This document shows, piece by piece, positions 17,831-25,877 of a DNA stretch of 50,538 nucleotides. The notes under the pieces are model-generated. The model ran no database searches. It saw only the letters and a list, made by a program, of their open reading frames with translations, and was not told the origin of the DNA. Location: the NCBI GenBank assembly GCA_900553865.1, contig USFC01000001.1, positions 1-50,538 on the forward strand, written 5' to 3'. The stretch comes from an uncultured Clostridium sp. (lineage in GTDB: Bacteria; Bacillota; Clostridia; TANB77; CAG-508). Each line of letters opens with the position of its first letter. The first letter of the stretch is position 1. The position numbers and the translations under genes were made by a program.

Positions 17831-19915
17831 TTATTCAGACTTTTTAGCTCTTGAAGCTACTATTGTGTCTAATACTGATTTTGGAACTTCTTCATAATGA
17901 GATGGTTCCATAGCATATGTTCCTCTTCCTTGTGTTCTTGAACGTAGGTCTGTAGCATAACCAAACATTTCTGATAATGGAATAAATCCACGAATAATTT
18001 GCATTCCACTTCTTGCTTCCATTCCTTCCATTCTTCCACGTCTAGAGTTCATATCTCCAATAACATCTCCCATGTATTCTTCTGGAACTGTTACTTCTAC
18101 TCTCATTATTGGCTCTAATAATACAGATTTTGCTTGACGGCATCCTTCTTTAAATGCCATTGAACCTGCTACTTTGAAGGCCATTTCTGAAGAGTCAACT
18201 TCATGGTATGAACCATCAACTAGTGATGCCTTGAAGTCTATAACTGGGTAACCAGCTAATATACCGCTTTCTGCAGCTTCTCTAACACCATCTTCAACTG
18301 GTTTAACATATTCTTTTGGAACAACACCACCAACGATTTTGCTCTCGAATTGAATACCTGAACCTGGCTCTAATGGTTCTAGTTCTAGCCATACATCACC
18401 GTATTGACCACGTCCACCAGATTGACGAATGAATTTACCTTGAACTTTTACTTTGTTTCTAATTGTTTCTTTGTAAGAAACTTGTGGTTTACCTACAGTA
18501 CATTCAACTTTAAATTCTCTCTTTAATCTGTCTACGATGATATCTAGGTGAAGCTCACCCATACCAGCGATAATTGTTTGACCTGTTTCTTGGTCTGTAT
18601 GTGTTTTGAAAGTTGGGTCTTCTTCTGCTAATTTTGCTAAAGCTATTCCCATTTTTTCGCTATTTGCTTTATCTTTTGGCTCAATAGCAATATCGATAAC
18701 TGGCTCTGGGAATTCCATTGATTCTAATATAACTGGGTGTGCTGGGTCACAAAGTGTATCACCTGTAGATACTTCTTTTAATCCAACTGCTGCAGCAATA
18801 TCTCCAGCATATACTTTTTCTATATCTTCTCTATGGTTAGCATGCATTAATAGAATTCTTCCCATTCTATCTTTCTTATCTTTATTTGCATTTAGAATTG
18901 TTGAGCCTGCTTCTAATGTTCCAGAATATACTCTGAAGAAGCAAAGTTTTCCAACAAATGGGTCTGTTGCAATTTTGAAAGCTAAAGCTGCAAATGGTTC
19001 ATTGTCGTCAGTTTTTCTTTCAACTTCGTTTCCATCTTCATCTACACCTTTAATATGTGGTATATCAAGTGGTGATGGCATATAGTAAACTATAGCATCA
19101 AGTAATTCTTGAACACCTTTATTTTTGTATGATGAACCACATGTTACTGGAACTATTGTGTTATCTATTGTTCCTTTTCTTAGACCTTTTCTTATTTCAT
19201 CTGCTGTTAATTCTTCTCCGTCTAAGTATTTCATCATTAATTCATCATCTTGTTCAGCTGCTGCTTCTACCATTTCGCTTCTATATTTTTCAGCTTTTTC
19301 TTTTAAATCTTCAGGAATATCACATTCTTCAATTTCTTTTCCTAAATCATCTTTATGAATGAAAGCTCTCATTTTTACTAAGTCAACTATTCCTCTAAAG
19401 TTGTCTTCTGCACCTATTGGTAATTCAATTGGAACAGCATTTGCATGAAGTCTTTCTTTCATTTGCTCAACGCAACCATAAAAATCTGCACCTGTCATAT
19501 CCATTTTGTTTACATATGCCATTCTTGGTACTTTGTATTTATCAGCTTGTCTCCAAACTGTTTCTGATTGAGGTTGAACACCACTTCTTGCTGCTAAAAC
19601 TAGAACTGATCCATCTAGAACTCTTAGAGATCTTTCTACTTCTACTGTAAAGTCAACGTGACCTGGAGTGTCTATAATATTAATTCTATTATTCATCCAT
19701 TTACATGTTGTAGCAGCTGAAGTAATTGTAATACCTCTTTCTTGCTCTTGAACCATCCAGTCCATAGTAGCTTCGCCTTCGTGAACTTCTCCTATTTTAT
19801 GAGTTCTACCTGTATAGAATAGAATTCTTTCTGTAGTAGTAGTTTTTCCAGCATCTATATGCGCCATTATTCCTATATTTCTTGTTCTTTCTAAAGGAAA
19901 CTCTCTTCCTGCCAT
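17831..19915 (-). CDS. fusA: Elongation factor G
   Basis: This 694-residue translocase GTPase has P-loop AHIDAGKTTTTERILF, G3 DTPGHVDFTVEVERSL and G4 VNKMDMTGADF. Domain IV carries GGRGQYGDVW, and the C-terminal domain is complete (MNSRRGRMEGME...RSRTQGRGTYAMEPSHYEEVP). The length is normal. ATG follows AAGGAGG. It lies 18 bp after rpsG, the standard order. Confidence 0.99.
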   Translation of the reverse strand: MAGREFPLERTRNIGIMAHIDAGKTTTTERILFYTGRTHKIGEVHEGEATMDWMVQEQERGITITSAATTCKWMNNRINIIDTPGHVDFTVEVERSLRVLDGSVLVLAARSGVQPQSETVWRQADKYKVPRMAYVNKMDMTGADFYGCVEQMKERLHANAVPIELPIGAEDNFRGIVDLVKMRAFIHKDDLGKEIEECDIPEDLKEKAEKYRSEMVEAAAEQDDELMMKYLDGEELTADEIRKGLRKGTIDNTIVPVTCGSSYKNKGVQELLDAIVYYMPSPLDIPHIKGVDEDGNEVERKTDDNEPFAALAFKIATDPFVGKLCFFRVYSGTLEAGSTILNANKDKKDRMGRILLMHANHREDIEKVYAGDIAAAVGLKEVSTGDTLCDPAHPVILESMEFPEPVIDIAIEPKDKANSEKMGIALAKLAEEDPTFKTHTDQETGQTIIAGMGELHLDIIVDRLKREFKVECTVGKPQVSYKETIRNKVKVQGKFIRQSGGRGQYGDVWLELEPLEPGSGIQFESKIVGGVVPKEYVKPVEDGVREAAESGILAGYPVIDFKASLVDGSYHEVDSSEMAFKVAGSMAFKEGCRQAKSVLLEPIMRVEVTVPEEYMGDVIGDMNSRRGRMEGMEARSGMQIIRGFIPLSEMFGYATDLRSRTQGRGTYAMEPSHYEEVPKSVLDTIVASRAKKSE

Positions 19916-19933
19916 TATAGTTTTCCTCCTTTT

Positions 19934-20404
19934 CTACCATTTATAATGCGCGAAAGCTTTATTAGCTTCTGCCATTCTATGCATATCTTCTTTTTTCTTG
20001 AATGCTCCACCGTTTCCTGCTAAAGCATCCATAATTTCTCCTGCAAGTTTTTCGGCCATAGTTTTTTCATGTCTATTTCTTGCATATGTTACTAGCCATC
20101 TTAAACCTAAAGTTTGTCTTCTTTCTGGTCTAATTTCTAATGGTACTTGATATGTAGCACCTCCAACTCTTCTTGCCTTTACTTCTAATACTGGCATTAC
20201 GTTATTAAGCGCTTCTTCAAATACTTCTAGCGGATCTCTTTGCTCTTTTTCTTTTATGATATTAAATGCATCATAAACGATATTTTGAGCTACTGTTTTT
20301 TTACCATCTAACATAACATTGTTAACTAATTTTGTAACAAGTTTGCTATTGTACATTGGATCTGCTATTACATCTCTTTTTGCTATAAATCCTCTTCTTG
20401 GCAC
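19934..20404 (-). CDS. rpsG: 30S ribosomal protein S7
   Basis: This 156-residue primary 16S-binding protein organises the 30S head. It has the conserved N-terminus MPRRG, the VMLDGKKTVAQNI segment, the VGGATYQVP loop and the C-terminal MAEANKAFAHYKW. The length is typical. It is preceded by an unusually long (215 bp) gap after rpsL and followed closely by fusA. In E. coli, S7 represses its own operon by binding the rpsL-rpsG intercistronic RNA. Confidence 0.98.
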   Translation of the reverse strand: MPRRGFIAKRDVIADPMYNSKLVTKLVNNVMLDGKKTVAQNIVYDAFNIIKEKEQRDPLEVFEEALNNVMPVLEVKARRVGGATYQVPLEIRPERRQTLGLRWLVTYARNRHEKTMAEKLAGEIMDALAGNGGAFKKKEDMHRMAEANKAFAHYKW

Positions 20405-20619
20405 TATTCTTCCCTCCTTTTTTTATTTAGATACCTATAAAAGTATCTGTGGTACTCTTAAGAAATTTAATACTATTTTTTCTTCTCAAATTTCTTCAGT
20501 ATAGTGCGTATAATCTATTATAAATTTAAGCACCAAAGTTAAAAACTTTTTATGCAAATTAGTAATTTCTTATATGCACTAAGATTAATTAAAAACAAAT
20601 TAAAAGTATTTATTTGTTT
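20405..20619 (-). promoter_or_regulatory. Enlarged rpsL-rpsG intercistronic region with hairpins
   Basis: No gene is visible. Two stems can be drawn: AAGAAATTT (20460-20468) with AAATTTCTT (20488-20496), and AGATAC (20429-20434) with GTATCT (20443-20448), the latter next to the rpsG ribosome binding site. By position this is where E. coli S7 feedback acts; homology of the RNA structure is not shown. Confidence 0.35.
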
Positions 20620-21033
20620 TTATTTTTTAGGTCTTTTTGCTCCATATTTAGATCTAGCTTGCATTCTATCTTTAACTCCAGCTGTATCTAATGTTCCTCT
20701 TATAATATGGTAACGAACACCTGGTAAGTCTTTTACCCTTCCACCTCTAATTAGAACAACACTATGCTCTTGTAGGTTATGTCCGATTCCAGGAATATAA
20801 GATGTTACTTCATACCCATTTGAAAGTCTTACTCTGGCTACTTTTCTTAAAGCAGAGTTTGGCTTTTTAGGTGTTACTGTTTTAACTACTGTACATACAC
20901 CTCTTTTTTGTGGTGCTCTTTTATTTGTTACTTTTTTCTTCATAGAATTGTAACCATGTTGTAGAGCTGGTGATGTAGATTTAGTTGTTGTAGTATGTCT
21001 TCCTTTTCTTACTAATTGGTTAATTGTTGGCAC
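20620..21033 (-). CDS. rpsL: 30S ribosomal protein S12
   Basis: This 137-residue decoding-centre protein has the conserved loops TVTPKKPNSALRKVARVRLS and GGRVKDLPGVRYHIIRGTLD, including the lysines where streptomycin resistance changes arise in other species (wild type here). The start is GTG (21033) with GGAGGTG 8 nt upstream. The residues KRAPQKRGVCT near position 40 are typical. It is first in the str operon and is preceded by a promoter and a 5'-terminal hairpin. Confidence 0.98.
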   Translation of the reverse strand: MPTINQLVRKGRHTTTTKSTSPALQHGYNSMKKKVTNKRAPQKRGVCTVVKTVTPKKPNSALRKVARVRLSNGYEVTSYIPGIGHNLQEHSVVLIRGGRVKDLPGVRYHIIRGTLDTAGVKDRMQARSKYGAKRPKK

Positions 21034-21060
21034 TTAAATTTCACCTCCTATAAAAATTTA

Positions 21061-21106
21061 AAACCGCTACGGAAATGCTATGTTTAGCATTTTACATTAG
21101 CGGTTT
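21061..21106 (-). terminator. Two-tier hairpin ahead of rpsL (terminator or leader attenuator)
   Basis: The outer stem is AAACCGCTA (21098-21106 on the minus strand) with TAGCGGTTT (21061-21069). The inner stem is AAATGCTA/TAGCATTT (21073-21080 and 21085-21092). It is followed by TTTTAAATTTTT and then the rpsL ribosome binding site. It can end upstream transcripts, but the rpsL promoter start point falls at its base, so it would also be the 5' end of rpsL mRNA. Confidence 0.65.
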
Positions 21107-21108
21107 CT

Positions 21109-21137
21109 ATTTTATCACTTTTTTTAGTCCATGTCAA
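21109..21137 (-). promoter_or_regulatory. str operon promoter TTGACA-N17-TAAAAT
   Basis: The -35 TTGACA (21132-21137) is perfect and lies inside the last codons of the upstream gene. The -10 TAAAAT (21109-21114) matches 5/6, with 17-bp spacing. The predicted start at about 21102-21106 coincides with the base of the hairpin. Confidence 0.75.
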
Positions 21138-22065
21138 GATAAATTACATCTTTTTCAGGATTCTCCTTTGCTTCTTTTTCAAATTCTTTTTGTTTTTTTA
21201 TAGAATAATCTTTTTGTTCTTTTAAAGGAATATAAAAATTCATTTCTTCTCTGATGTTTTTCATTTTGCTTTTATTTCTTTTTTCACTTTCTACAGTTGC
21301 ATTAGTTCTGGTTTTTAACCTTGCTTTTTTAATAGCTGCTTCTTTAGCTTGTTTTACTTCTTGTTTTTCCTGTTTAGTATTGATTATCCAATTTTTAAAG
21401 TTATTTACTACCCTTGAAAAAGTTGTTTTCATACTTTGCCATAAAGATGGCTTATATTTTTGTATTTGTTTTGCCTCTTTGGTGTTCATTAGCTTTTCTT
21501 TTCTCGCAAATTCTCCTTTAAGTTTATCCATTTCTTTTGTTTTCATTTTTTTCTTGAATTCCAATTGTTTTAATTTCAATTGTTCTCTTCTTAGTTCTTT
21601 GACAATTTCTGCATTTGTCCTATTGTACTTATAATTTTTTCCTTTTAATTTATTGATTTTTCTGTTTTTTATTCTACGTTTTTTTCTTTTTACTTTTCTT
21701 TCTTGTCTTTCAAGTTTTTCAAGTATATCATCTAATTCTTGTTTTTTGCCTTTTAATTCGCCTTTAAACTTTTTATATTGTTTACCTTTTACTCTTCTAG
21801 TTTTTTTCTTAATTTCTTGTACTTTTAATTTTCCTAATTGTGCTTCTAATTTTCCTTCTATAATAGATAGTTTATTTTCTAGCATAAACCTTTTATTTGG
21901 AGATAAAACTTCATCATTTAATCTTTCTTGTAATTCTTCTAATTGAGCATACAATTTTGAAGCTTTTTCTTTTGAAATTTTTGCTACTTTTCTTTTTTCT
22001 TTTATTTTTTTCTCTTCTTCTACTATAGTTTCTTCATCATCTACTACTAAATCTTCTAATCTCAT
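21124..22065 (-). CDS. Unknown highly basic coiled-coil protein
   Basis: This 313-residue protein is dominated by Lys, Arg and Glu. Long heptad-like stretches (about 15-110 and 140-200) predict coiled coils, with very basic patches (about 80-145). No transmembrane segment or enzymatic motif is seen; a short hydrophobic/aromatic stretch (PSLWQSMKTTFSRVVNNFKNWI) lies near residues 205-225. I do not recognise a family. It is third in a row of charged genes (587, 45 and 313 residues) between trmFO and the str operon. Its last codons contain the rpsL promoter -35 box. ATG at 22065. Confidence 0.75.
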   Translation of the reverse strand: MRLEDLVVDDEETIVEEEKKIKEKRKVAKISKEKASKLYAQLEELQERLNDEVLSPNKRFMLENKLSIIEGKLEAQLGKLKVQEIKKKTRRVKGKQYKKFKGELKGKKQELDDILEKLERQERKVKRKKRRIKNRKINKLKGKNYKYNRTNAEIVKELRREQLKLKQLEFKKKMKTKEMDKLKGEFARKEKLMNTKEAKQIQKYKPSLWQSMKTTFSRVVNNFKNWIINTKQEKQEVKQAKEAAIKKARLKTRTNATVESEKRNKSKMKNIREEMNFYIPLKEQKDYSIKKQKEFEKEAKENPEKDVIYLDMD

Positions 22066-22083
22066 ACCTTTTAATTTTCCTTT

Positions 22084-22221
22084 CTACTTTTTATTTAACA
22101 TTTCTTTTATTTCTTCGATTTTTCCTTTGCAGCTTTTCAATTCTTCTTTATTCATTTTTTTAATTTCTGTTAAATCTACTTTTATATTGTATTCTTCAAA
22201 ATCTATCACATTTTCATTCAT
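22084..22221 (-). CDS. Small protein of 45 residues between two coiled-coil genes
   Basis: This small ORF encodes MNENVIDFEEYNIKVDL..., ending EEIKEMLNKK. A good Shine-Dalgarno (AAGGAG, 9-nt spacer) precedes ATG 22221, and the gap to the next gene is 18 bp, so it appears to be a real member of the same operon. It is acidic to neutral and predicted mostly helical. No family is recognised. Confidence 0.6.
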   Translation of the reverse strand: MNENVIDFEEYNIKVDLTEIKKMNKEELKSCKGKIEEIKEMLNKK

Positions 22222-22443
22222 AAATTTTATCTCCTTCTATCTTTGTTTTTATTACTTTCTTTAGTAGTTTATTAAAATTAAAATAATATTACATCTTTAG
22301 TTAATTAGCTTCTTCAAAACAATAGCACTTCGTATTTTTGTGTTTATTCTCAAACTTTATATACTTAGTGCTTTTGTTTTTTACTATTCTATTATTTTAT
22401 GCTTATTAATTTTCAAAAGGTTAACTTTTATATAGTATTTGGG

Positions 22444-24207
22444 CTATCTTTGTTCATCATCTTCTTTATCTACTTGGTTTTCTGTTTCTCTATTATCTTT
22501 TTCTGTTTTAATTACTTTTGCTACTTTATTAACCGGATTTGCTACTTTTAACTTTTCAATAAATTCTTTATTCTTTTCTTTTCTTAATTCTTGTTCATAT
22601 TTCTTATCTAAAGATTGCATATATTCTTTATTAACCAATTTATCATATTCTTCTTGTTTTTTCTTCTGATTATTAGTTTGTGGTAAAGCTAATAATTTCT
22701 TTGCAGTTGGTAATTTTATTTTTGAAATTTTAGAAATTATTTTATCTCTTAATTCAAGTAAACTAACTTTAACTCCTTTTTCAACGGTAGCTATTCCCTT
22801 TTTATTTGCATTATTTGCAATTTCTAATAATTCTTTTATTTCTTCTTTTTCAAAGTTACTTTCGTACTTATCATATTCTACTTGGTGTTTATCATATAAA
22901 CCTTTTAAGTTATACACTATATCTATTTCATTATCTTCCATTTCTTGCAATCTTTCTTTTTTATTTTTTCCTAAAGTAGATAATGATTCTACATATTCAC
23001 TAGTTTTAGTTGTTTTATATTCTTTATCATATGCTCTTAGTACTTGTAAAACATTCATATCAACATTTCTTAGGTCTTTCCCCATTTTTTGTTCTAATAA
23101 GTTTCTATCTAGTTTTTCTATATTCTTTCTGCTTATACTACTTTCTTTTCCAGTATTTACATTTGTAACTATGTATTCATCTTTTTTAGCATTATAAATA
23201 ATTCTAACAGCATTATTATCTATGTTTCCTTTATTTTGATCATCTGCTATTTTCTTACCTTCACCTTGTTTTGTACCTTTTTGAGTATCTTCTTTCTGAG
23301 TTTCATCGCCATTATCTAAAGTTTTTTGTTCTATCACAGCTGGTAGTTGTTTTTCCTCTGGTTCTATTATAGCTGGTGGTTGCATTTCGTCTGGATTTTT
23401 TTCTATTTTTTCTGGTTCCTTTTTATCATTTTCAGAAGAATTTTTTTCATCTGGAGTTTTTTCAGAATTTTTTGTACTTTCTTCAACTTTTTCAGGAGTT
23501 TTTGTTTCCTTTTTAACTTCTTTGTTTTCAGCTTCAGCTTGCTCTTTTTTAAATTCTGTAAATTTTCCTTGGTCTATTCTATCAGCACCATTTATAAAAG
23601 CCTTATAAGCAACTTCTATTCCCCTTTGTTCTTGTTTGCCATATTTATCTAATCTTTCTGTTTCTTTTCCTATGTCATTTTCTATTTTTCTTAAATCTTG
23701 CATTGAAGCTTTTAATTCATTTTCTAATTTTATATATTCCTCATTAGTTTTGTAGCTTTCATCTTTGCTAGTCCATGCTTGTAGTTTTATTTCTCTTCTT
23801 TTCGCTTCTATTTCTTCTACTTTTTCATTTTTCATATTTGTTAGTTCTTCTAATTTATTTTGTAAAGAACTATCATTATTTTTATTATATTCTTCTGCTG
23901 ACTTTCGTATTTCTTGCTTTTTATTTTCTAAATCTTTTACATTCTTTTGCGTATTTAGTCTTGCTTCTTCAATCTTATTAAGTTCATCTTGTCTAAGCTT
24001 AGCTTTTGCTATTATCTCTTCTGTAGATAAATTAGCATCTGACTCAAATCTTTCTTTTGCCTCTTCAAATTCAATTTTTTGTTCAGCTATATCTTTTTGT
24101 TCTTTTAATTTCTTTTCTTCTTCAATACTTTTTCTTCTACTTATTTCAGCTTCTTGATATTCTTTTAATAATTCTTGGTATTTATTTACCATCTCTTCTT
24201 TATTCAT
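22444..24207 (-). CDS. Unknown 587-residue charged coiled-coil protein
   Basis: Residues 1-205 form a nearly continuous coiled coil. Residues about 215-340 are a disordered Pro/Glu/Lys-rich linker with a duplicated motif (PPAIIEPEEKQ and LPAVIEQK). Residues about 345-590 form a second, more globular helical region (NAVRIIYNAKKDEYIVTNVNTGK then helices). No signal peptide or membrane anchor is seen, so it is probably cytoplasmic. The overall plan suggests a structural or scaffold protein, which is inference. ATG follows AAAGGAG, and a promoter lies about 40 bp upstream. The 45- and 313-residue genes follow. Confidence 0.8.
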   Translation of the reverse strand: MNKEEMVNKYQELLKEYQEAEISRRKSIEEEKKLKEQKDIAEQKIEFEEAKERFESDANLSTEEIIAKAKLRQDELNKIEEARLNTQKNVKDLENKKQEIRKSAEEYNKNNDSSLQNKLEELTNMKNEKVEEIEAKRREIKLQAWTSKDESYKTNEEYIKLENELKASMQDLRKIENDIGKETERLDKYGKQEQRGIEVAYKAFINGADRIDQGKFTEFKKEQAEAENKEVKKETKTPEKVEESTKNSEKTPDEKNSSENDKKEPEKIEKNPDEMQPPAIIEPEEKQLPAVIEQKTLDNGDETQKEDTQKGTKQGEGKKIADDQNKGNIDNNAVRIIYNAKKDEYIVTNVNTGKESSISRKNIEKLDRNLLEQKMGKDLRNVDMNVLQVLRAYDKEYKTTKTSEYVESLSTLGKNKKERLQEMEDNEIDIVYNLKGLYDKHQVEYDKYESNFEKEEIKELLEIANNANKKGIATVEKGVKVSLLELRDKIISKISKIKLPTAKKLLALPQTNNQKKKQEEYDKLVNKEYMQSLDKKYEQELRKEKNKEFIEKLKVANPVNKVAKVIKTEKDNRETENQVDKEDDEQR

Positions 24208-24246
24208 AATTTTTCTCCTTTATAAATTATAATTCACCTATTTATA

Positions 24247-24286
24247 ATTTTACTACAAAATTCCACAGATTTCAACATAATTATGT
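24247..24286 (-). promoter_or_regulatory. Promoter of the 587-residue gene with an adjacent 12-bp palindrome
   Basis: TTGAAA (24270-24275), 17 bp, and TAAAAT (24247-24252). The perfect palindrome ACATAATTATGT (24275-24286) touches the -35, an operator-like position. Confidence 0.6.
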
Positions 24287-24326
24287 GAATTTCGTATATT
24301 TTTATAATTTTTTTACTTTTTTTGAC

Positions 24327-25682
24327 TTATTTTTTTATTAAATTTTCTATTGCCCTATCTGCAAGTCTTCCATATTTTATCTTTTTATCTTTAATTTTTT
24401 CTTCTAAACTTGGTAATATTCCAAAATTTGCATTCATTGGTTGAAAATTTTCTTTTTCACTTGAAATATAATCCGCCAAAGCTCCTATCATAGTTTCTTT
24501 TGGAAATACTATTTGCTTTTCAGTTTGTTTAAATTGTTCTATTGCATTTAATGCCACTACCATTCCAGATGAAATTGACTCAACATACCCTTCTACACCT
24601 GTTATTTGTCCAGCAAAATATATATTTGGAGCATTTTTCATTTGATATGCGCTATTTAATAATTTCGGCGAATTTATAAATGTATTTCTGTGCATTACTC
24701 CATATTTTACAAACTCTGCGTTTTCTAGGCCTGGTATCATAGAAAATACTCTTTTTTGTTCTCCATATTTTAAATTTGTTTGGAACCCTACTATATTAAA
24801 TAATGTTCCATCACTATTGTCTTGTCTTAATTGTACTACTGCATATGGCCTCTTTCCTGTTCTTAAGTCTGTAAATCCTACTGGTTTTAATGGTCCATAT
24901 CTTAGTGTGTCTAATCCTCTTTTGGCCATTACTTCTATTGGCATACAGCCTTCAAAAATTTCTCTTTTTTCAAATTCATGTAGTTCAACTATTTGTGCAT
25001 TTATTAGTTCATTCACAAATCCTTCATATTCTTCTTTATTCATTGGAAGATTTATATAGCTTGCTTCTTGCTCTTTTAATCTTTCTTTCCAATCTTCTAT
25101 GCTTTCTTCTTTTCCACGTTCTTGATCATATCTATTTCCATAGAAAGCTATATTAAAATTGATGCTTTCTTTTTCTATTATTGGTGCTGCCGCATCATAA
25201 AAAGCAAGTTCATTTTTCCCTGTTAATTTCTTAATTTGCTGTGCTAAAGCATCTGAAGTTAATGGGCCTGTAGCAATTATTACTATTCCGTCTTTTGCTA
25301 TTTCTTCTATGTTTGTTACTTCTTGCCTTATTATTTCTATTTCTGGCGTTTTTTCTAGAGTTTCTGTTACTCTTTTTGAAAATTTTTCTCTATCTACTGC
25401 TAGTGCTTGTCCTGCTGGTACTGAAGTTTCATCTGCTATTTTTATAAGTAAACTGTCTAAAATTCTTAGTTCTTCTTTTAACAATCCGCATGCATTTGTA
25501 TGTAAATTTGATTTAAAAGAATTACTACATACTATTTCTGCTAGACTTTCATTACTATGCGCTCCTGAAAATTTTATAGGTTTCATTTCATATAGTTTTA
25601 CTTTTATGCCTGCTTTTGCTATTTGGTATGCCGCTTCTGAACCAGCTAAACCTGCACCTATTATTGTTATATAATCTTTCAT
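24327..25682 (-). CDS. trmFO: tRNA uracil-54 C5-methyltransferase, folate/FAD-dependent
   Basis: This 451-residue enzyme makes ribothymidine-54 in tRNA using methylenetetrahydrofolate and FADH2. The N-terminal dinucleotide fold is GAGLAGSEAAYQIA, followed by the TrmFO-specific LAEIVCSNSFKSNL and LLKEELRILDSLLI. The C-terminal half has YFAGQITGVEGYVES. I start at ATG 25682, directly before the FAD motif; the frame is open six codons further to a TTG. A hairpin overlaps this upstream area. trmFO is usually next to topA in Firmicutes, but here the two are about 8 kb apart. Confidence 0.95.
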   Translation of the reverse strand: MKDYITIIGAGLAGSEAAYQIAKAGIKVKLYEMKPIKFSGAHSNESLAEIVCSNSFKSNLHTNACGLLKEELRILDSLLIKIADETSVPAGQALAVDREKFSKRVTETLEKTPEIEIIRQEVTNIEEIAKDGIVIIATGPLTSDALAQQIKKLTGKNELAFYDAAAPIIEKESINFNIAFYGNRYDQERGKEESIEDWKERLKEQEASYINLPMNKEEYEGFVNELINAQIVELHEFEKREIFEGCMPIEVMAKRGLDTLRYGPLKPVGFTDLRTGKRPYAVVQLRQDNSDGTLFNIVGFQTNLKYGEQKRVFSMIPGLENAEFVKYGVMHRNTFINSPKLLNSAYQMKNAPNIYFAGQITGVEGYVESISSGMVVALNAIEQFKQTEKQIVFPKETMIGALADYISSEKENFQPMNANFGILPSLEEKIKDKKIKYGRLADRAIENLIKK

Positions 25683-25693
25683 TTCTTCTTGTA

Positions 25694-25719
25694 TAATCAA
25701 TTATCTCATTAATTGATTA
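25694..25719 (-). repeat. Perfect 10-bp inverted repeat at the trmFO start
   Basis: TAATCAATTA (25694-25703) and TAATTGATTA (25710-25719) are separated by 6 nt. It lies between the promoter and the trmFO start and could be an operator or an mRNA hairpin. Confidence 0.6.
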
Positions 25720-25745
25720 ATCCCTTTCTCTTTATTTATAAACTT

Positions 25746-25774
25746 ATGATAGCACACTTTTTTGCTGTTTTCAA
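25746..25774 (-). promoter_or_regulatory. trmFO promoter TTGAAA-N17-TATCAT
   Basis: The -35 TTGAAA lies at 25769-25774 and the -10 TATCAT at 25746-25751, with 17-bp spacing. It is divergent from the plus-strand promoter 20 bp away. Confidence 0.65.
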
Positions 25775-25793
25775 CCTATATATTTTATTTTGC

Positions 25794-25822
25794 TTGACAT
25801 AATGTATGTTGTTTGTTATAAT
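25794..25822 (+). promoter_or_regulatory. Perfect consensus promoter TTGACA-N17-TATAAT
   Basis: Both hexamers match the vegetative consensus fully (25794-25799 and 25817-25822) with optimal spacing. It drives the single plus-strand gene of the window. Confidence 0.9.
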
Positions 25823-25877
25823 TACTTTCATAGAGCTATAAATTATCCATTAAATTATTTTTTAAGGAGGATTTCTT

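Noticed and set aside
22222..22443. Gap between the 587- and 45-residue genes as a further small gene
   Set aside because: No frame with a ribosome binding site is seen; only a long-loop AGCACT/AGTGCT pairing is present, too weak to call.
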